Positions 34,088-44,834 of a stretch of DNA of 64,000 nt are shown piece by piece. Position numbers and translations under genes: made by a program. This stretch comes from Apodemus sylvaticus. Lineage: Eukaryota > Chordata > Mammalia > Rodentia > Muridae. Below the pieces are notes generated by a model. It did no database searches and was not told the DNA's origin. It worked only from the letters and a program-made list of their open reading frames with translations. Numbering within the stretch: the stretch's first letter is position 1; the number at the start of each line of letters is the position of its first letter. Location: the NCBI RefSeq assembly GCF_947179515.1, contig NC_067473.1:77302936-77366935 (forward strand). Direction: 5' to 3'.

Positions 34088-34275
34088 ACTCTCTGGCTCA
34101 GAGATTAAGAGTTCAGGCTGCTCTTGCAGAGGACCTGGGTTTAGTTCCCAGCACTTCTCTGGTGTCTCACAATCTTCTGTCTTCTGAAGGCACACTGCAC
34201 ACGTATGGTGCACATACACATAAAATTAAACTCAGGCACATACACATGCCATCAGATAAAGAAATATTTAACAAG
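34088..34275 (+). mobile_element. B3-type SINE
   Basis: ctctggctcagagattaaga, ggacctgggtttagttccca. Confidence 0.7.
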
Positions 34276-34347
34276 ACCAAATATGCAAAGAAACACAATA
34301 AACAACTTGAAATGCTTCCAAAAGCCAAAACATACTGTATTAGATAT

Positions 34348-34527
34348 TTTTTAAAGATTTATTTATTTTTTATTTATATGAGTATGCTATGCTGCAGCTG
34401 TCTTCAGACACACACTAGAAGAGTGCATTGGATCCCATTACAGATGGTTGTGAGCCACCATGTGGTTGCTGGGAACTGAACTCAGGATCTCTGGAAGTCC
34501 TCTTAACTGCTGAGCCATCTCTCATTT
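34348..34527 (-). mobile_element. B2 SINE
   Basis: ttaaagatttatttattttt, gatggttgtgagccaccatg, gctgagccatctctc. Confidence 0.94.
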
Positions 34528-34577
34528 TTATTTAAATGATATGAGTACTGTCTCCAGCACTGGTGGGCTTGGGCACA

Positions 34578-34785
34578 AACTTGACTCAGTGGTTAAGAGC
34601 ATGAATTGCTCTCACAAAGGACTTGAATTCAGTCCTAGCACCCAAGCTGAGCAGCACAAACTGCCTTCCCTCCAGTTCCAGGGAAGTCTGATACCTCTGG
34701 CCTCTGTGGAAACTGTATTTATGTGCACAAACACACACAGAGAGACATGTACTTAAAAATAATAAAAACAAATCTTTAAAACTGA
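34578..34785 (+). mobile_element. B3-type SINE
   Basis: cttgactcagtggttaagag, gatacctctggcctctgtgg. Confidence 0.75.
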
Positions 34786-34802
34786 CTTTACTTTGAAATG
34801 GA

Positions 34803-34834
<32 letters not shown>

Positions 34835-34916
34835 GGTGGTAATGAGATAATACATAGTATGGGTGCTTGGAACCAAACTCAGGTCCTCTGCCAACGCAGT
34901 CATCTCTCCAATCCCT
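34803..34916 (-). mobile_element. (GT)n and B2/B3 head fragment
   Basis: GT run at 34803-34830, then gtgcttggaaccaaactcag and cagtcatctctccaatccc (reverse SINE head). Confidence 0.6.
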
Positions 34917-34985
34917 AAAAATAAAAATCTTAACAAACAATTAAACAAAACAAAACCAACACCTCTCACAAAACTCCATCATAGG

Positions 34986-35028
34986 AAGAGAAGAAGAAGA
35001 AGAAGAGGAGGAGGAGGAGGAGGAGGAA
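34986..35028. repeat. (AAG)n/(AGG)n microsatellite
   Basis: AAG triplets passing into AGG triplets. Confidence 0.93.
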
Positions 35029-35039
35029 ATTTAAAAAAG

Positions 35040-36060
35040 GAAATTGAATAAACAGATTAAGTGAAAATACCTTTCTCTCCTCTTTCATTCTTTTGGGCCC
35101 CAAAATCTAAAATAGCATGCATATGCAAACCAGGAAACCTATAGTAGACATTAAAGGATGCAAGTTTCTTGGATCCTGTACAGGGAGGAGCCGAGGTTGA
35201 AGGATGAACAGGGAAATGGGAAGATCAGAGAGGAGAGTGGACCAGTGATAGCAATCAAGAGGGAAAGGATCTGACTTTTTAATCTCTTTGTTTTGTGTAG
35301 GAGGAAGTAGAGAGCTAATACACACTCATTTAGGAAGAGATCAAGCTGGGGGGAAACTGATACCTTGACAAGTACACCACACATTCCCCTGCCCCCTAAG
35401 TAACAGTGGAGTGTTCATTCCCCCATAAAGGTGAGTACAGGAAAGGTACGTGTGTCCTACATGATCAACCGTGAAGTCCAAGACCACATCTGATTAGTTG
35501 CAGAACAATTTCCCCTCCACCTTAACAAATGTGGACTGTGCTGTACTGAGCCCTTTTGCAACTTGCTCTTTGATTCTCAGTGATAGCTTAGCCTCGTTTG
35601 CCTGTGAACGGATCTCCTTTGCATATTGAGAATTCTTTTCGGTGTGTTGTTTTATTTAACTATCATTGCCTCCGCGTATTGATTGCTGGACTGTCTTTTT
35701 TACTTCTTTCTTTATAACCCAAACGATCTAAGTATTCTTTTAAAAAGTATTCTAGAATACATTGTGTAGGGTAAAAAAATTTCCAGAAGTAACATTTCAA
35801 AGGCAAACTAAATAAACATAGAAATGTCAAATTGTCTCCAAGGTTTTATCGCCCCTCCCCGACCCACCCCTGCACGGCACACACACAAGAAAAAGAACAC
35901 AGGAAATAATTACTTTCTAAGGCATGAAAATACTAGTGTCTTTAGTGAATTTCCACCAGTATCAGGCCGACGGTGACCTCGTGCGTTGTGGTCTGTTTTG
36001 AAAGTTCTACACAAAATGTACAGCGTTGAAAAGAGGCTTTTCTCTATCTGAACTTGGCAG
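35040..36060. other. single-copy intergenic DNA
   Basis: No SINE recognised; this begins a clean island inside the repeat-rich centre. Confidence 0.4.
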
Positions 36061-36540
36061 AGTATCGTCTCGGTCGACCACAGGCCAGAATAAGTGAGGG
36101 GAAAGTCTGTCGCGCGGGAGGAGCGGGTCAGAGTGAGGACCTTGGGGGGTAAAGGTGTCTGCCGGACTCCCCACAACTCAGAGGGATTGGATCCCGCCGG
36201 CGCGGCGGGAGCCCCAGCCTTTCTCGGCAGATGGAGAATTCCTTTTTAAGCCCAGACAGGAAAGGGCGCAGACACCAGCCCACTGCTCCTGGAGGGTCGA
36301 ATTTCCTCCCAACAAATACCAAGCGTTGGGATGGAATTCCCTCTCCGGGGTGCACTGCCCGCCCGCGCTGCCTCTGCTACCCTGGGCCACCCTCTAGCCC
36401 TCTCTGGGAGCCGCGCGCCTTTAGGCTGGTTGGCCTGAGCGGCTGTGATCTCTGCCCGAGTCCCCAAGTCCTCGTGTCGCTCTGCACTCGCCGGTGGCAT
36501 GAGCTTGCAGCCCGCTGAACCTGCGGTGGTCATCGTGGAT
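36061..36540. promoter_or_regulatory. intergenic CpG island 2
   Basis: Hand count: about 33 CpG in 480 bp at roughly 58% GC, several times the density of the surroundings. It lies about midway between Hoxa13 and Evx1, inside the only SINE-free block of the central region. No recognised gene starts here. It is an orphan CpG island with possible promoter, enhancer or Polycomb-target function. Confidence 0.6.
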
Positions 36541-37681
36541 AAGGTTTTCCCTGGTGTCTTGCCAAGGCAGCGTCCCTGAGAATCAGTAGAACCTGTCGCC
36601 AGGCCAGCATTGTGACATAGGCCAGAGGCCTCCGGCCACTCCCAGAACCTTTCGGATTTGACAGGATTATCATTTAGGCGGTCTGAGAGTTTGATTCTTG
36701 TCAGCTTGTGGATAGAAGACAAAAGCCTCAGTCAACCTGCTCAGAAATTCAGAGGGGGCTGGGTAGACTGAGGCTGGAAAGGCAGCAGATAAAAGATCGT
36801 TAGCCCCATCCTTGGGCAAGACACCGGGAGACAAGACTGCACCCCTTCCTGCTTCCCACAGGTTCCCACCTAGCCCAAGTATTCCTCAGGTTAGTGAACC
36901 ATAGAAAGGTTCCAGGGCGGCCTAGTGGGGCCAGTAGTGGGCTGGAGTCATTCTGTAGTCAACAGAGAATTTTACAATTCAGGAAAACAAAACCAAACCA
37001 CGCTTCAAAGTGAAACATCTTCCAATACCATCAGCTTCAGCTGAGCATCTGCTACTTCTGTCTTCTCGATTCTCTAAGGTGACAAAGACACTTGTTTCCG
37101 TTTCTATTTCTGTCGCTATAGGTGTTTGTCCACTGAATATTTTCCATCCTCTATTTTACGGCAGAGGGTCCACGCCCTTGTGGCTCTCTGAGAATTTAGC
37201 CAGTTCTTTCTGGATCCTCAGTGGAGAAATGGAGGTCAGAAACCAGAATTATGACAATTAGAGTCACAGAATGGAATTAGAGTCACAGAATGCCTGGCTG
37301 GGACATTCTAAAACTCAGTCTCTTATTTTTTGTTATGTAATGCTCAGAACTGAACAAGATCTTCCAGAGTGGAGACAGTGCTCCACCCACCTGTCAGGAC
37401 CCAGAGGGAGACAGTGGCCTCTAAGGTTATACAGTGATTAGGTTTAGAACTCACCTCCCCAATCTTGATCCAAAGATATTACACATGACCCTTCCTGGGC
37501 TGTGACCCAGCACTTGCTGTCTGGGTGGGCAGAGGGAGTCCGGGTGGGCAGAGGGAGTCCCCGTGGGCAGCCTCTGCTCTTGCTTTCAGTTTTCAGTTCT
37601 GTTCAGTGTCTGAGAAAGCACAGAGCTGTGGGCTGCTCTGTTCCTTGGGCTCGTTCATAATCTGAAAAACAGCTTCCCACA

Positions 37682-37797
37682 GAGTCAAGTGAAAACTTTA
37701 CAAATGCTATAGTTTCTGTGGGAGAGGCTGGGTTTGGATTAGAAACCAAGAAAGTTCAGGCACGGCTACTCTGTATGAAGTTTCCACCCTGTTTTAG
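37682..37797 (+). repeat. dispersed direct duplication, copy A
   Basis: It pairs with 38168-38280. The core from ctatag to gttttag is about 90% identical by eye, with agtcaagtgaaaac versus agtaaagcgaagac just upstream. Confidence 0.85.
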
Positions 37798-38167
37798 TGT
37801 TTGAAAGTGCTAATTTGCTCTCACAGGAAACCAATATACCTAGTCATTAGGGAAATCCCCCAAACCTTCAAGCTTGAGGTCTATGTATGGGAATATGGAG
37901 AGAGGGAAGTAGCAGCCAAGTCCTTTAGCTAACTGTCGTAATCTATTATAAAGTACATGGAAAAATGAATTGTTGGCAGTAGTAACTAGGGTGGTAAAGA
38001 GAAGTAACCCTAAAGGACTTCATGTTTTAGTTATGAGCATTTCCCACCCAAGACTAAAATGTGTAAAGCAGGCCAGAGGCCTTCGTGTTTCTGCATGAAG
38101 GAGACAGCAGGGGCTACCTATCTGACACTGTGTTAATTAGTTAGCGGTATCACCTTACTTTACGTGG

Positions 38168-38280
38168 AGTAAAGCGAAGACTACAAAAGCTATAGCTTCT
38201 GTGGGAAAGGCTGGGTTTGGATTAGAAACCAAGAAAGCTCAGTAATGGCTACTCTGTATGAACTTACCACACTGTTTTAG
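38168..38280 (+). repeat. dispersed direct duplication, copy B
   Basis: Same orientation as copy A, about 485 bp away. It does not match a SINE family I recognise. Confidence 0.85.
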
Positions 38281-38509
38281 TAAGGCACAGTGTGTTTTCT
38301 AGTTCACTCAGTTTTTACTGCCAGTTGGGAACAGAGTTTAGGAGCTGACTCTTTCTCAAAAGGTCTTCTGAGAAAATGTTTTCCTTTTTCATTCTGTCCC
38401 TTGAAAAGCTTCTCATCTGTCCTCTTTGTCTCTCTTTCCTGGTGTCTGTCTAGCTCGGATAGTATCACTGCCCAAGCACAGTGAGTTTTACAGTTACTGT
38501 GTAATATGT

Positions 38510-38668
38510 TATGCCAGGTGGTGGTAGCAAGCACCTTTGATTCCAGCACTTGGGAAGCAGAGTCAGGAAGTTCGCCAGGTTTACACCAGCCTGATCTACA
38601 TAGTGAGTTCCTGGACAGTCAGGGCTACACAGAGAAACAGGGTCTCCAAAAACAAAAAACAAGAAACG
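38510..38668 (+). mobile_element. B1 SINE
   Basis: gattccagcacttgggaagc, gggctacacagagaaacagg. Confidence 0.88.
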
Positions 38669-38882
38669 AAACAACAGCAGCAATAATAAGGTTACTAGTA
38701 TGTTCTAGTGGCTTCTTCTCTGGCCTGACTGCCTGCCTGGAGGAGGAATTACTGTAGTCTGAATTCCTGTAAAGATGCAGTCTTTTCAGTGGAAATATTA
38801 CACAAATGCATGCACACCCCTTGTCTCACATGATCATTAATTCCTATCATCAACTTGAGTAGATTAAGAGATACCTGGGGGT

Positions 38883-39095
38883 GGGGCAGAAGAGAAGGAT
38901 CAGTAGTTAAAAGCATTCACTACTCTTGCAGAGGGCCTATGTTTAGTTTCCAGCTTCTGGGTGGCTCACAACCTGTAACTCCAGTTCCCATGTATTCAAC
39001 ACTTTATGACCTTTGTAGGCCCTCCAGGCATGCATATAGTGCACATACATACATGCAGGTAAAACACTCATTGTAAGAAAATAAAAACAAAAAGA
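38883..39095 (+). mobile_element. B3-type SINE
   Basis: agaaggatcagtagttaaaa, ggtggctcacaacctgtaac, A-rich tail. Confidence 0.7.
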
Positions 39096-39217
39096 AAAAG
39101 GAAAAAAAGAAAAGACATGCCTAGGGCATACCTTTGGTACGTCTGAGTCTGTTTCCAGTGAGACTTAACTAAGGTAGGAGTTGGTAGCATCTAGAATGGG
39201 GTGCAAGATGGAACAAA

Positions 39218-39412
39218 CAGGATTGGTGGCCCATGCCTGTAATTTCAACACTCTAGAGGCAGAGACAAGAGGATTGCTTCAAGTTTGACGTCAGCCTGAT
39301 CTGTATGGTGAATTTCAGGCTAGCCAGGGCTTCATAGTTGCACACTAGTAAAGATTGAACCTAGGGTCTCATGCATGCTACCCAAGTACTCTATAATATT
39401 CCCAGCATGTGA
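39218..39412 (+). mobile_element. B1 SINE followed by reverse B4/ID-like fragment
   Basis: 39218-39342: gcccatgcctgtaatttcaa, gaggattgcttcaagtttg (B1). 39343-39412: gattgaacctagggtctcat, reverse ID-type. Confidence 0.6.
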
Positions 39413-39419
39413 CACATAC

Positions 39420-40175
39420 TGTCTTAGTTTTTTTTTTTTAAAGCCTACTTTAATAATGGTTCTTAAACGCTTTAATCTCCCTTCTGGTCCACCACCCACC
39501 AGAGGTAGTAGAGAGGAAAGGTTAGAAGGGCAAAGGGGGGTGTGGACCTGTTTAGTTTTCTGGGGCTATTCCAGTCTTCGTTGTCAGGATATCAGCAGTT
39601 CAGTTCACACGAGTCAGCACTGGTAGCTTGATTTGCTCGCGAATACCATTCACAAACCAGCCATGGCAGTTTGATCCAGAAGAAACTGTGAGGCTCTGCC
39701 GATCAGCAGACGCTGCCAGAAGCCCAGAAGTCGCAGGAATATCACGAGAGGTTCTTTGGTGTGTTTCTATGTTCTATGAAGTCCTGACAAACGGTGATCA
39801 GCTAAGAAGGCAAGGCAAACCAACGCCACAGCATTGTCAGCGAAGATCAGCATCAGCAGAGCCAGTCAGTCACCAACGGTCGCCAACAAAGAGCTGCAAG
39901 GCAGACCAATGCCAGACTGTCATCCACTGTCCGCTGCTGAGTTACACTTACAACCTTTCAAACATCGTGTGTTCTCTCCAGTGTCTGCTCTAACAAAACA
40001 TCACATGCCCCTTTCCCAGGCAGCTTGCAGAAAAACGCCACATGTCTGTTCTCAGCAAAACATCCTCTCATGTGTCTCCTTCAGTAAAACTTCCTCTTAC
40101 ATGTCTGCTTTAATGCAACATCCTCTCATAAGACAATTTCCAGAAAAACATCACATAACACGACTGAAACCAGGA
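39420..40175. mobile_element. probable rodent LTR-type or other interspersed repeat
   Basis: About 750 bp of sequence unlike the neighbouring SINEs. It holds direct internal repeats near its right end: four degenerate copies of a unit of the form tgtctgctnnannnaaacatc between about 39,985 and 40,110. I think it is an old retroelement of the RMER/ERV type from its general look, but I cannot assign a family. It has no intact coding region. Confidence 0.4.
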
Positions 40176-40184
40176 TTTTCCACT

Positions 40185-40402
40185 TCATCTCTCTCTCCTC
40201 TCTCCCCCCACCCTGTCCCTCTTCCTTCTTCCCTCCCTCCCTCTCTCTCTCTCCCTTTCTGTTAGCTTTCCTTCCTTCCTTCCTTCCTTCCTTCCTTCCT
40301 TCCTTCCTTCCTTCCTTCCTTCCTCCCTCCCTCCCTCTCTCCCTTCCTCCTTCCTTTCTTTTTTCCTTCCTTCCTTCCTTCCTCTCCTTATCTCTCTCTC
40401 TA
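40185..40402. repeat. polypyrimidine tract with (TTCC)n
   Basis: C/T-only sequence for most of 215 bp, including about 14 TTCC units at 40267-40322. Confidence 0.95.
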
Positions 40403-40436
40403 GGATTTAGTTTTCTTTATTGAAACAATCAAAACA

Positions 40437-40563
40437 AGGTCTCTCTCTATAGTCCTAACTGTTCTAGAACTTTTTATGTAGCCCAGGCTGACTTCAAACT
40501 TACATGGATCTAGCGGCTTCTGTTGCCCAAGTGCTGAGACTGAAGACATACACCACCACCACA
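40437..40563 (-). mobile_element. B1 SINE, diverged
   Basis: ttctagaactttttatgtag, aagtgctgagactgaagaca. Confidence 0.7.
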
Positions 40564-40567
40564 TGAA

Positions 40568-40768
40568 GCTTATTTTACTTTTAACCATGAACATGTATGT
40601 ATCGGTGTGAGTGTGAGGCATACATGCAGGCGCCCCTGGAGGCCAGGAGCCTCAGCTCTCCTGGAGCTGTAGTTACAGGAGTTGTACACTGCCTGATATG
40701 AGAGGTGGGAACTGAACTTGGATCCTTTGAAGAGTAATATGCACTCTTAGCTGCTGAGTTAACTTTTT
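40568..40768 (-). mobile_element. B3-type SINE
   Basis: gcaggcgcccctggaggcca, gaactgaacttggatccttt, gctgctgagtt. Confidence 0.7.
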
Positions 40769-40784
40769 AACCTTTATTTTTTTT

Positions 40785-40975
40785 TAAAAAAAATATTTGT
40801 TTATTTTATAAATATGAGTACACTGTCACTGTTGCTGTCTTCAGACACAACAGAAAAGGGCATCGGATCTCATTACTGATGGTTGTGAGCCACTGTGTAG
40901 TTGCTGGGACTTGAACTCAGGACCTCTGGAATAGCAATCAGTACTCATAACTGCTGAGCCATCTCTCTACCCCCT
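40785..40975 (-). mobile_element. B2 SINE
   Basis: tttattttataaatatgagt to ctgctgagccatctctctac. Confidence 0.94.
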
Positions 40976-40979
40976 GACC

Positions 40980-41195
40980 TTTCATTTTGAGATACTGTTT
41001 CACTAAGTTGCCCAAGCAGGCCTTGAGCTCATTCTGTAACCCAGTGAGACCGTAGCCCTGCAGTCCTTCTTCAACTTCCCAGTAGCTGGCATTGTAGGTC
41101 TTTAGTTTTTTGAAGTGCTGGGAATTCAACCCAGGTCCAATCATAAGCAAGTGCTTTATTGTAGTTAACTCCAGTCCCTTGCCCTCTTTACTGCT
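40980..41195 (-). mobile_element. old B1-like SINE and ID/B4-like fragment
   Basis: gagatactgtttcactaagt and ctagctggcattgtaggt-like reverse B1, then tgctgggaattcaacccagg and gcaagtgctttattgtag (reverse ID-like). Confidence 0.5.
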
Positions 41196-41456
41196 TTGTT
41201 CACAAGGCACAGCTTAAGGATATCACATTCTTATCAGTACTGGAAGCTCAACTTCCACAGGCCAAGAACTTTGCCTTATATGCTATACCAGTGAGAAATT
41301 CTTCTTAGTGTCAGAAAGCCTAAAGGAGTGTGGGGTGTTTGTTATTCAATGGGAGACTGTGTACAGGGTACACTTAGCATTGCAAGGATCTGAGTTTGTT
41401 TTACAGATCCAAAAATCAGCCATATGGAGACAGAAAATGAATCTAAAGTCATCATG

Positions 41457-41639
41457 GTGCCTTAGTTACTTTTATATTGCTTTGAAGAGATACCATGACT
41501 AAGGCAATTTGTCAAAGAAAGCATCAATTGGGAGTTTGCATAAAGTTTCAGAGGATTAGTCTATGACTCTCACAGCAAGGAGTGTGATGGCATGCAGGCA
41601 GGCAAGGTGCTGAAAAAGTAGCTGAGAGTTTACATCCTG
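41457..41639 (+). mobile_element. rodent interspersed repeat, left part
   Basis: ccttagttacttttatattg, then gataccatgactaaggcaat, then gtagctgagagtttacatcc, a rodent repeat whose family I cannot name with certainty. It is split by the Rps2 retrocopy; the right part is 42333-42485. Confidence 0.55.
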
Positions 41640-42320
41640 GCAGGGCGGCCGGCGGGGTGGGGCAACAAGAAAAGGTGGATGATGCAGGTGCAGCAGGAGG
41701 GCCTGGAGGAGGGGGTGTGTGGGGGTGTGTGGGTGGGGGGTGGGGGGTGGGGGGGTTGGAGGAGGATTAGGAGGCCGCAGAAGCTTTGTGCTAGTGCATC
41801 TCATCCCTGCCCCCAGAGGCACTGGCATTGTCTCTGTGCCTGTGCCCAAGAAGCTCCTGATGATGCCCGGTGTAGATGACTGCTACACTTCAGGCAGGGG
41901 CTGCACTGTCACCCTCGGCAACTTTGCCAAGGCCACCTTTGATACCATCTCTAAGACCTACAGCTCTGGAAAGAGACTGTGTTCACCAAGTCTCCTTGCC
42001 AGGAATTCACTGATCATCTTTTTTTTTTTTTTTTTTTTTTTTGGATTTGGTTTTTTCTTTTCGAGACAGGGTTTCTCTGTATAGCCCTGGCTGTCCTGGA
42101 ACTCACTCGGTAGACCAGGCTGGCCTCAACTCAGAAATCCGCCTGCCTCTGCCTCCCGAGTGCTGAGATTACAGGCGTGTGCCACCACTGCCTGGCACTG
42201 ATCATCTTGTGAAATCCCACAGCAGAGTCTCTGTTCAGAGGACCCAGGTTCCAGCTCTGACTACCACATAGGGGTTTTTATACAAGAAAAATAAATGAAT
42301 TAAGTCTGTTAAAAAAAAAA
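41640..42320 (+). pseudogene. Rps2-ps: processed pseudogene of ribosomal protein S2, deleted and split by a B1
   Basis: Retrocopy of the uS5-family 40S protein gene Rps2. 41675-41710 matches the N-terminus (DDAGAAGGPGG), but the start codon is lost. A G-rich stretch follows in place of the Gly/Arg repeat, and most of the middle of the protein is missing. From 41780 the C-terminal part resumes (VLVHLIPAPRGTGIVS, then KKLLMM, DDCYTS and LGNFAKATFD). A deletion of about 16 nt after the KTYS codons shifts the frame. A reverse B1 sits at 42021-42195. The remaining C-terminal codons, a 3' UTR with AATAAA and 10 A residues (42311-42320) follow. A 12-bp target duplication, gtttacatcctg, lies at 41628-41639 and 42321-42332. 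It is nonfunctional. Confidence 0.93.
42021..42195 (-). mobile_element. B1 SINE inside the Rps2 pseudogene
   Basis: Reverse young B1 with poly(T) start and cgagacagggtttctctgta. The 13-bp target duplication cactgatcatctt lies at 42008-42020 and 42196-42208. Confidence 0.96.
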
Positions 42321-42332
42321 GTTTACATCCTG

Positions 42333-42485
42333 ATCTGATTGGAGGGAGGGAGGGAGAGAGAGAGAAACTGGCCCTGGCATAGGCTTTTAAAATCTCAAAG
42401 TTCTGCCCTATTGACACATCTCCTCCAATAAGGCCACACCTCTTAATCATTTGTAAACACCAACACATATTCAAATGTATGAACC
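42333..42485 (+). mobile_element. rodent interspersed repeat, right part
   Basis: Continues the element interrupted at 41639: gagagagagagaaactggcc, cctccaataaggccacacct. Confidence 0.55.
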
Positions 42486-42519
42486 ACCATATGTGGCTTA
42501 AAAAAAAAATAAGGTGTTG

Positions 42520-42705
42520 GGGCTGGAGAGACACCTCAGCAGTTAAGAGCACCGACTGTTCTTCTAGAGTTCCTGAGTTCAATTCCCAACGACCACATGG
42601 TGGCTCACAACCTTCTGTAATGGGATCTTATGCCCTCTTCTGGTGTGTCTGAAGAGAGCAATCAATAGTGTACTCATAAACATAAAATAAATAAATCTTT
42701 TAAAA
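42520..42705 (+). mobile_element. B2 SINE
   Basis: ggggctggagagacacctca to aaataaataaatctttt. Confidence 0.95.
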
Positions 42706-42732
42706 AAAGATAAGGTGTTAAATTTCTTACCT

Positions 42733-42965
42733 GGGCCAGGCAGTGGTGGCACACACCATTGGTCCCAGCACTTGGGAGGCAGAGGCAGGTGGATTTCTGA
42801 GTTCAAGACCAGCCTGGTCTACAGAGTGAGTTCCAAGAAAGACAGGGCTACACAGAAAAACCCTTTCTCAAAAAACAAAACCAAACAAAACCAAGCCAAA
42901 CCAAACAACAACAACAACAAAACCAAAACAGAAAAAAGAAAAAAAAACAAAAAACAAAACAAAAT
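42733..42965 (+). mobile_element. B1 SINE with long (CAAAA)n tail
   Basis: gggccaggcagtggtggcac to aaaccctttctcaaaaaaca, then about 85 bp of CAAA/CAAC-rich tail. Confidence 0.93.
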
Positions 42966-43726
42966 TTCTCACCTGGAAGTCTGGGTAGGGGTCTAGAGTT
43001 GGAGAAGAGCCCTATAAGGTCAAGGACGCAGACTGTTCCATCCTTCTGCTCTGCCGCTGTAAGCGCAGGTTGTCAGTGGACAAGCTCCAGGCAGCAGATG
43101 ATAGAGACTGGGACTAGGCTTCTATGAGTTTCAGGGAACACTGCTGGAATCAGACGCATGCGATTGCTGCTTCCATGCAGAGTTTAGTTCCAAGGACTCT
43201 TCCAGCTGCAACTGAAGCAGGAGGCTTTATCTTTAGACTTGAAAGCCGTGTGCTCAGGTGAAGAGAGGAATCCTTTCAACAGGACAGAAGGGGCTGAGGA
43301 GCAGCCACAGGGGTAGACTGCTGGCTTAGCATCCTAGAGCTCCGGGTCCTATAGTTGGGTGAAATCACAATGAGGAACACAGAATAGGGACTCAGAAAAT
43401 GCCACATAGACTGAGTTAAGCTCAAGTGTCCTTGGAGAATTTCTGAGAGCTTCACAGGGAGTATTTAGAGATGAGGGGAATGTGGCACAAAGAGTAGAAA
43501 CAGGATCAAGCAGCTCTTGAAACACGAGATTTTGTTTCAGTACCACCAACACTGAACATAGAAAAGCAACCAAACAAAAACGAAAGCCAAACCACTGGAA
43601 ATTTTCTCTGGGCTTGGGAAGAACAACTTGGGTGGAGATGGTCAATTAAGATTAAAGGACTTTTGTTTGATTCTTTAAGCCGTCTTTCTCATCTCTAAGT
43701 ACTACTGAGACTGATGCCAATAAGAC
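42966..43726. other. single-copy intergenic DNA
   Basis: Nothing recognised. Confidence 0.4.
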
Positions 43727-44030
43727 TTGTTTTCCCTTTTCTCCTCCCCTCTCCTTTTTTCTCTTCTCCTTTCCTCTTTCCCTTGTTCAGAATGGCCTCA
43801 GACTTCTAGGTTTAACTCACCCGCCTGCCTCATCTTCCCAGTAGCTGGGACTACAAACATGGCACCATGTGCAAAGGCCCTTCCTTCCTTCCTTCCTTCC
43901 TTCCTTCCTTCCTTCCTTCCTTCCTTCCTTCCTTCCTTCCTTCTTCCTTCCTTCCTTCCTTCCTGTCTTTCTTTCTTTCCTTCTTTATTTTTCTTTCTTT
44001 TCTTTTTTCTTCCTTCCTTTCTTTGTTGTT
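43727..44030. repeat. polypyrimidine tracts and (TTCC)n with B1 fragment between
   Basis: C/T-rich 43735-43785; a reverse B1 3' piece at 43790-43865 (agtagctgggactacaaaca); then (TTCC)n and TTTC repeats at 43878-44030. Confidence 0.85.
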
Positions 44031-44044
44031 TTGTTTTTGTTTTG

Positions 44045-44185
44045 TTTCTTTTGAGATAGGGTTTTTCCACTCAGCTTTGGCTGTTCTGGAACTCACTCTG
44101 TAGACCAAGATTGCCCTCAAACTCACAGAGACCCACCTGCCTCTGGTTCCCAAGTGCTGGGATTAAAGGTGCTACCATACTCAAC
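44045..44185 (-). mobile_element. B1 SINE
   Basis: tgagatagggtttttccact, gtgctgggattaaaggtgct. Confidence 0.88.
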
Positions 44186-44834
44186 ATCCTCTCATGTTTC
44201 AAATATATTTACCTCTTACAGATACTGAAGGGAGTCTTACAACATCAACATTACCTCTTCCATCACATCAGGATAAGACTGTCATGAATAGTTCCTAGTG
44301 AGTAATTAATGCTGCTACACATGTGGAAGTCCCACAAGGACTGAGCAGGATACTCCCTGGGTAACAGTGACAAAATGGGCCGTCTTGGAAATCCACTCCT
44401 GTCCTGAGTCCTCTTTCCTTCCAATATGTCTCCATTCTTTAGCCCTCTTCGTCCAATCATCTCCATAATGGTGGCTGTTAATGGATCGCCAAGCCTCAAG
44501 TGAGCAGTGCTTGAATTGTAGCTCCTCCCAGGAGGAAGAAGTCTGTATCACGTACAGGGGAACCATTACAAGTCCAAAGATTAAAAGCAACAACGAGGGG
44601 TAATGGAGCTCTGTGTGGGTCAAGAGTTACACAGAGATGACAAACCAGATTTCGCCCACTGCATTTCCAGGGAAGTTGAAGGGTCTTAACCAGGTCGGTG
44701 CTGAAGCTGACTCTGTCTGCCTTTGAATATGCTGTTCCCAGTGGTGTGTCTCCTCCACAGGTGGAGTTTGGCTGCACTCATCTTTCTTTTATCCTCCAAG
44801 CACATGTCAGAGAATTGACATGCCGTAATGGTGA
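44186..44834. other. single-copy intergenic DNA
   Basis: Nothing recognised. Confidence 0.4.

Larger units (their letters stand above)
36541..38509. other. single-copy intergenic DNA with local duplications
   Basis: No SINEs. It contains a dispersed 115-bp duplication (37682-37797 and 38168-38280) and two short tandem duplications (attagagtcacagaatg near 37257-37291; gtgggcagagggagtcc near 37526-37561). Confidence 0.6.

Noticed and set aside
41719..42084. Apparent ribosomal protein S2 coding gene
   Set aside because: No start codon, missing central region, a frameshift and a B1 insertion show it is a dead retrocopy.
43867..44153. Ser/Leu/Phe- or Lys/Glu-rich ORFs over TTCC and GA tracts
   Set aside because: Microsatellite translations.
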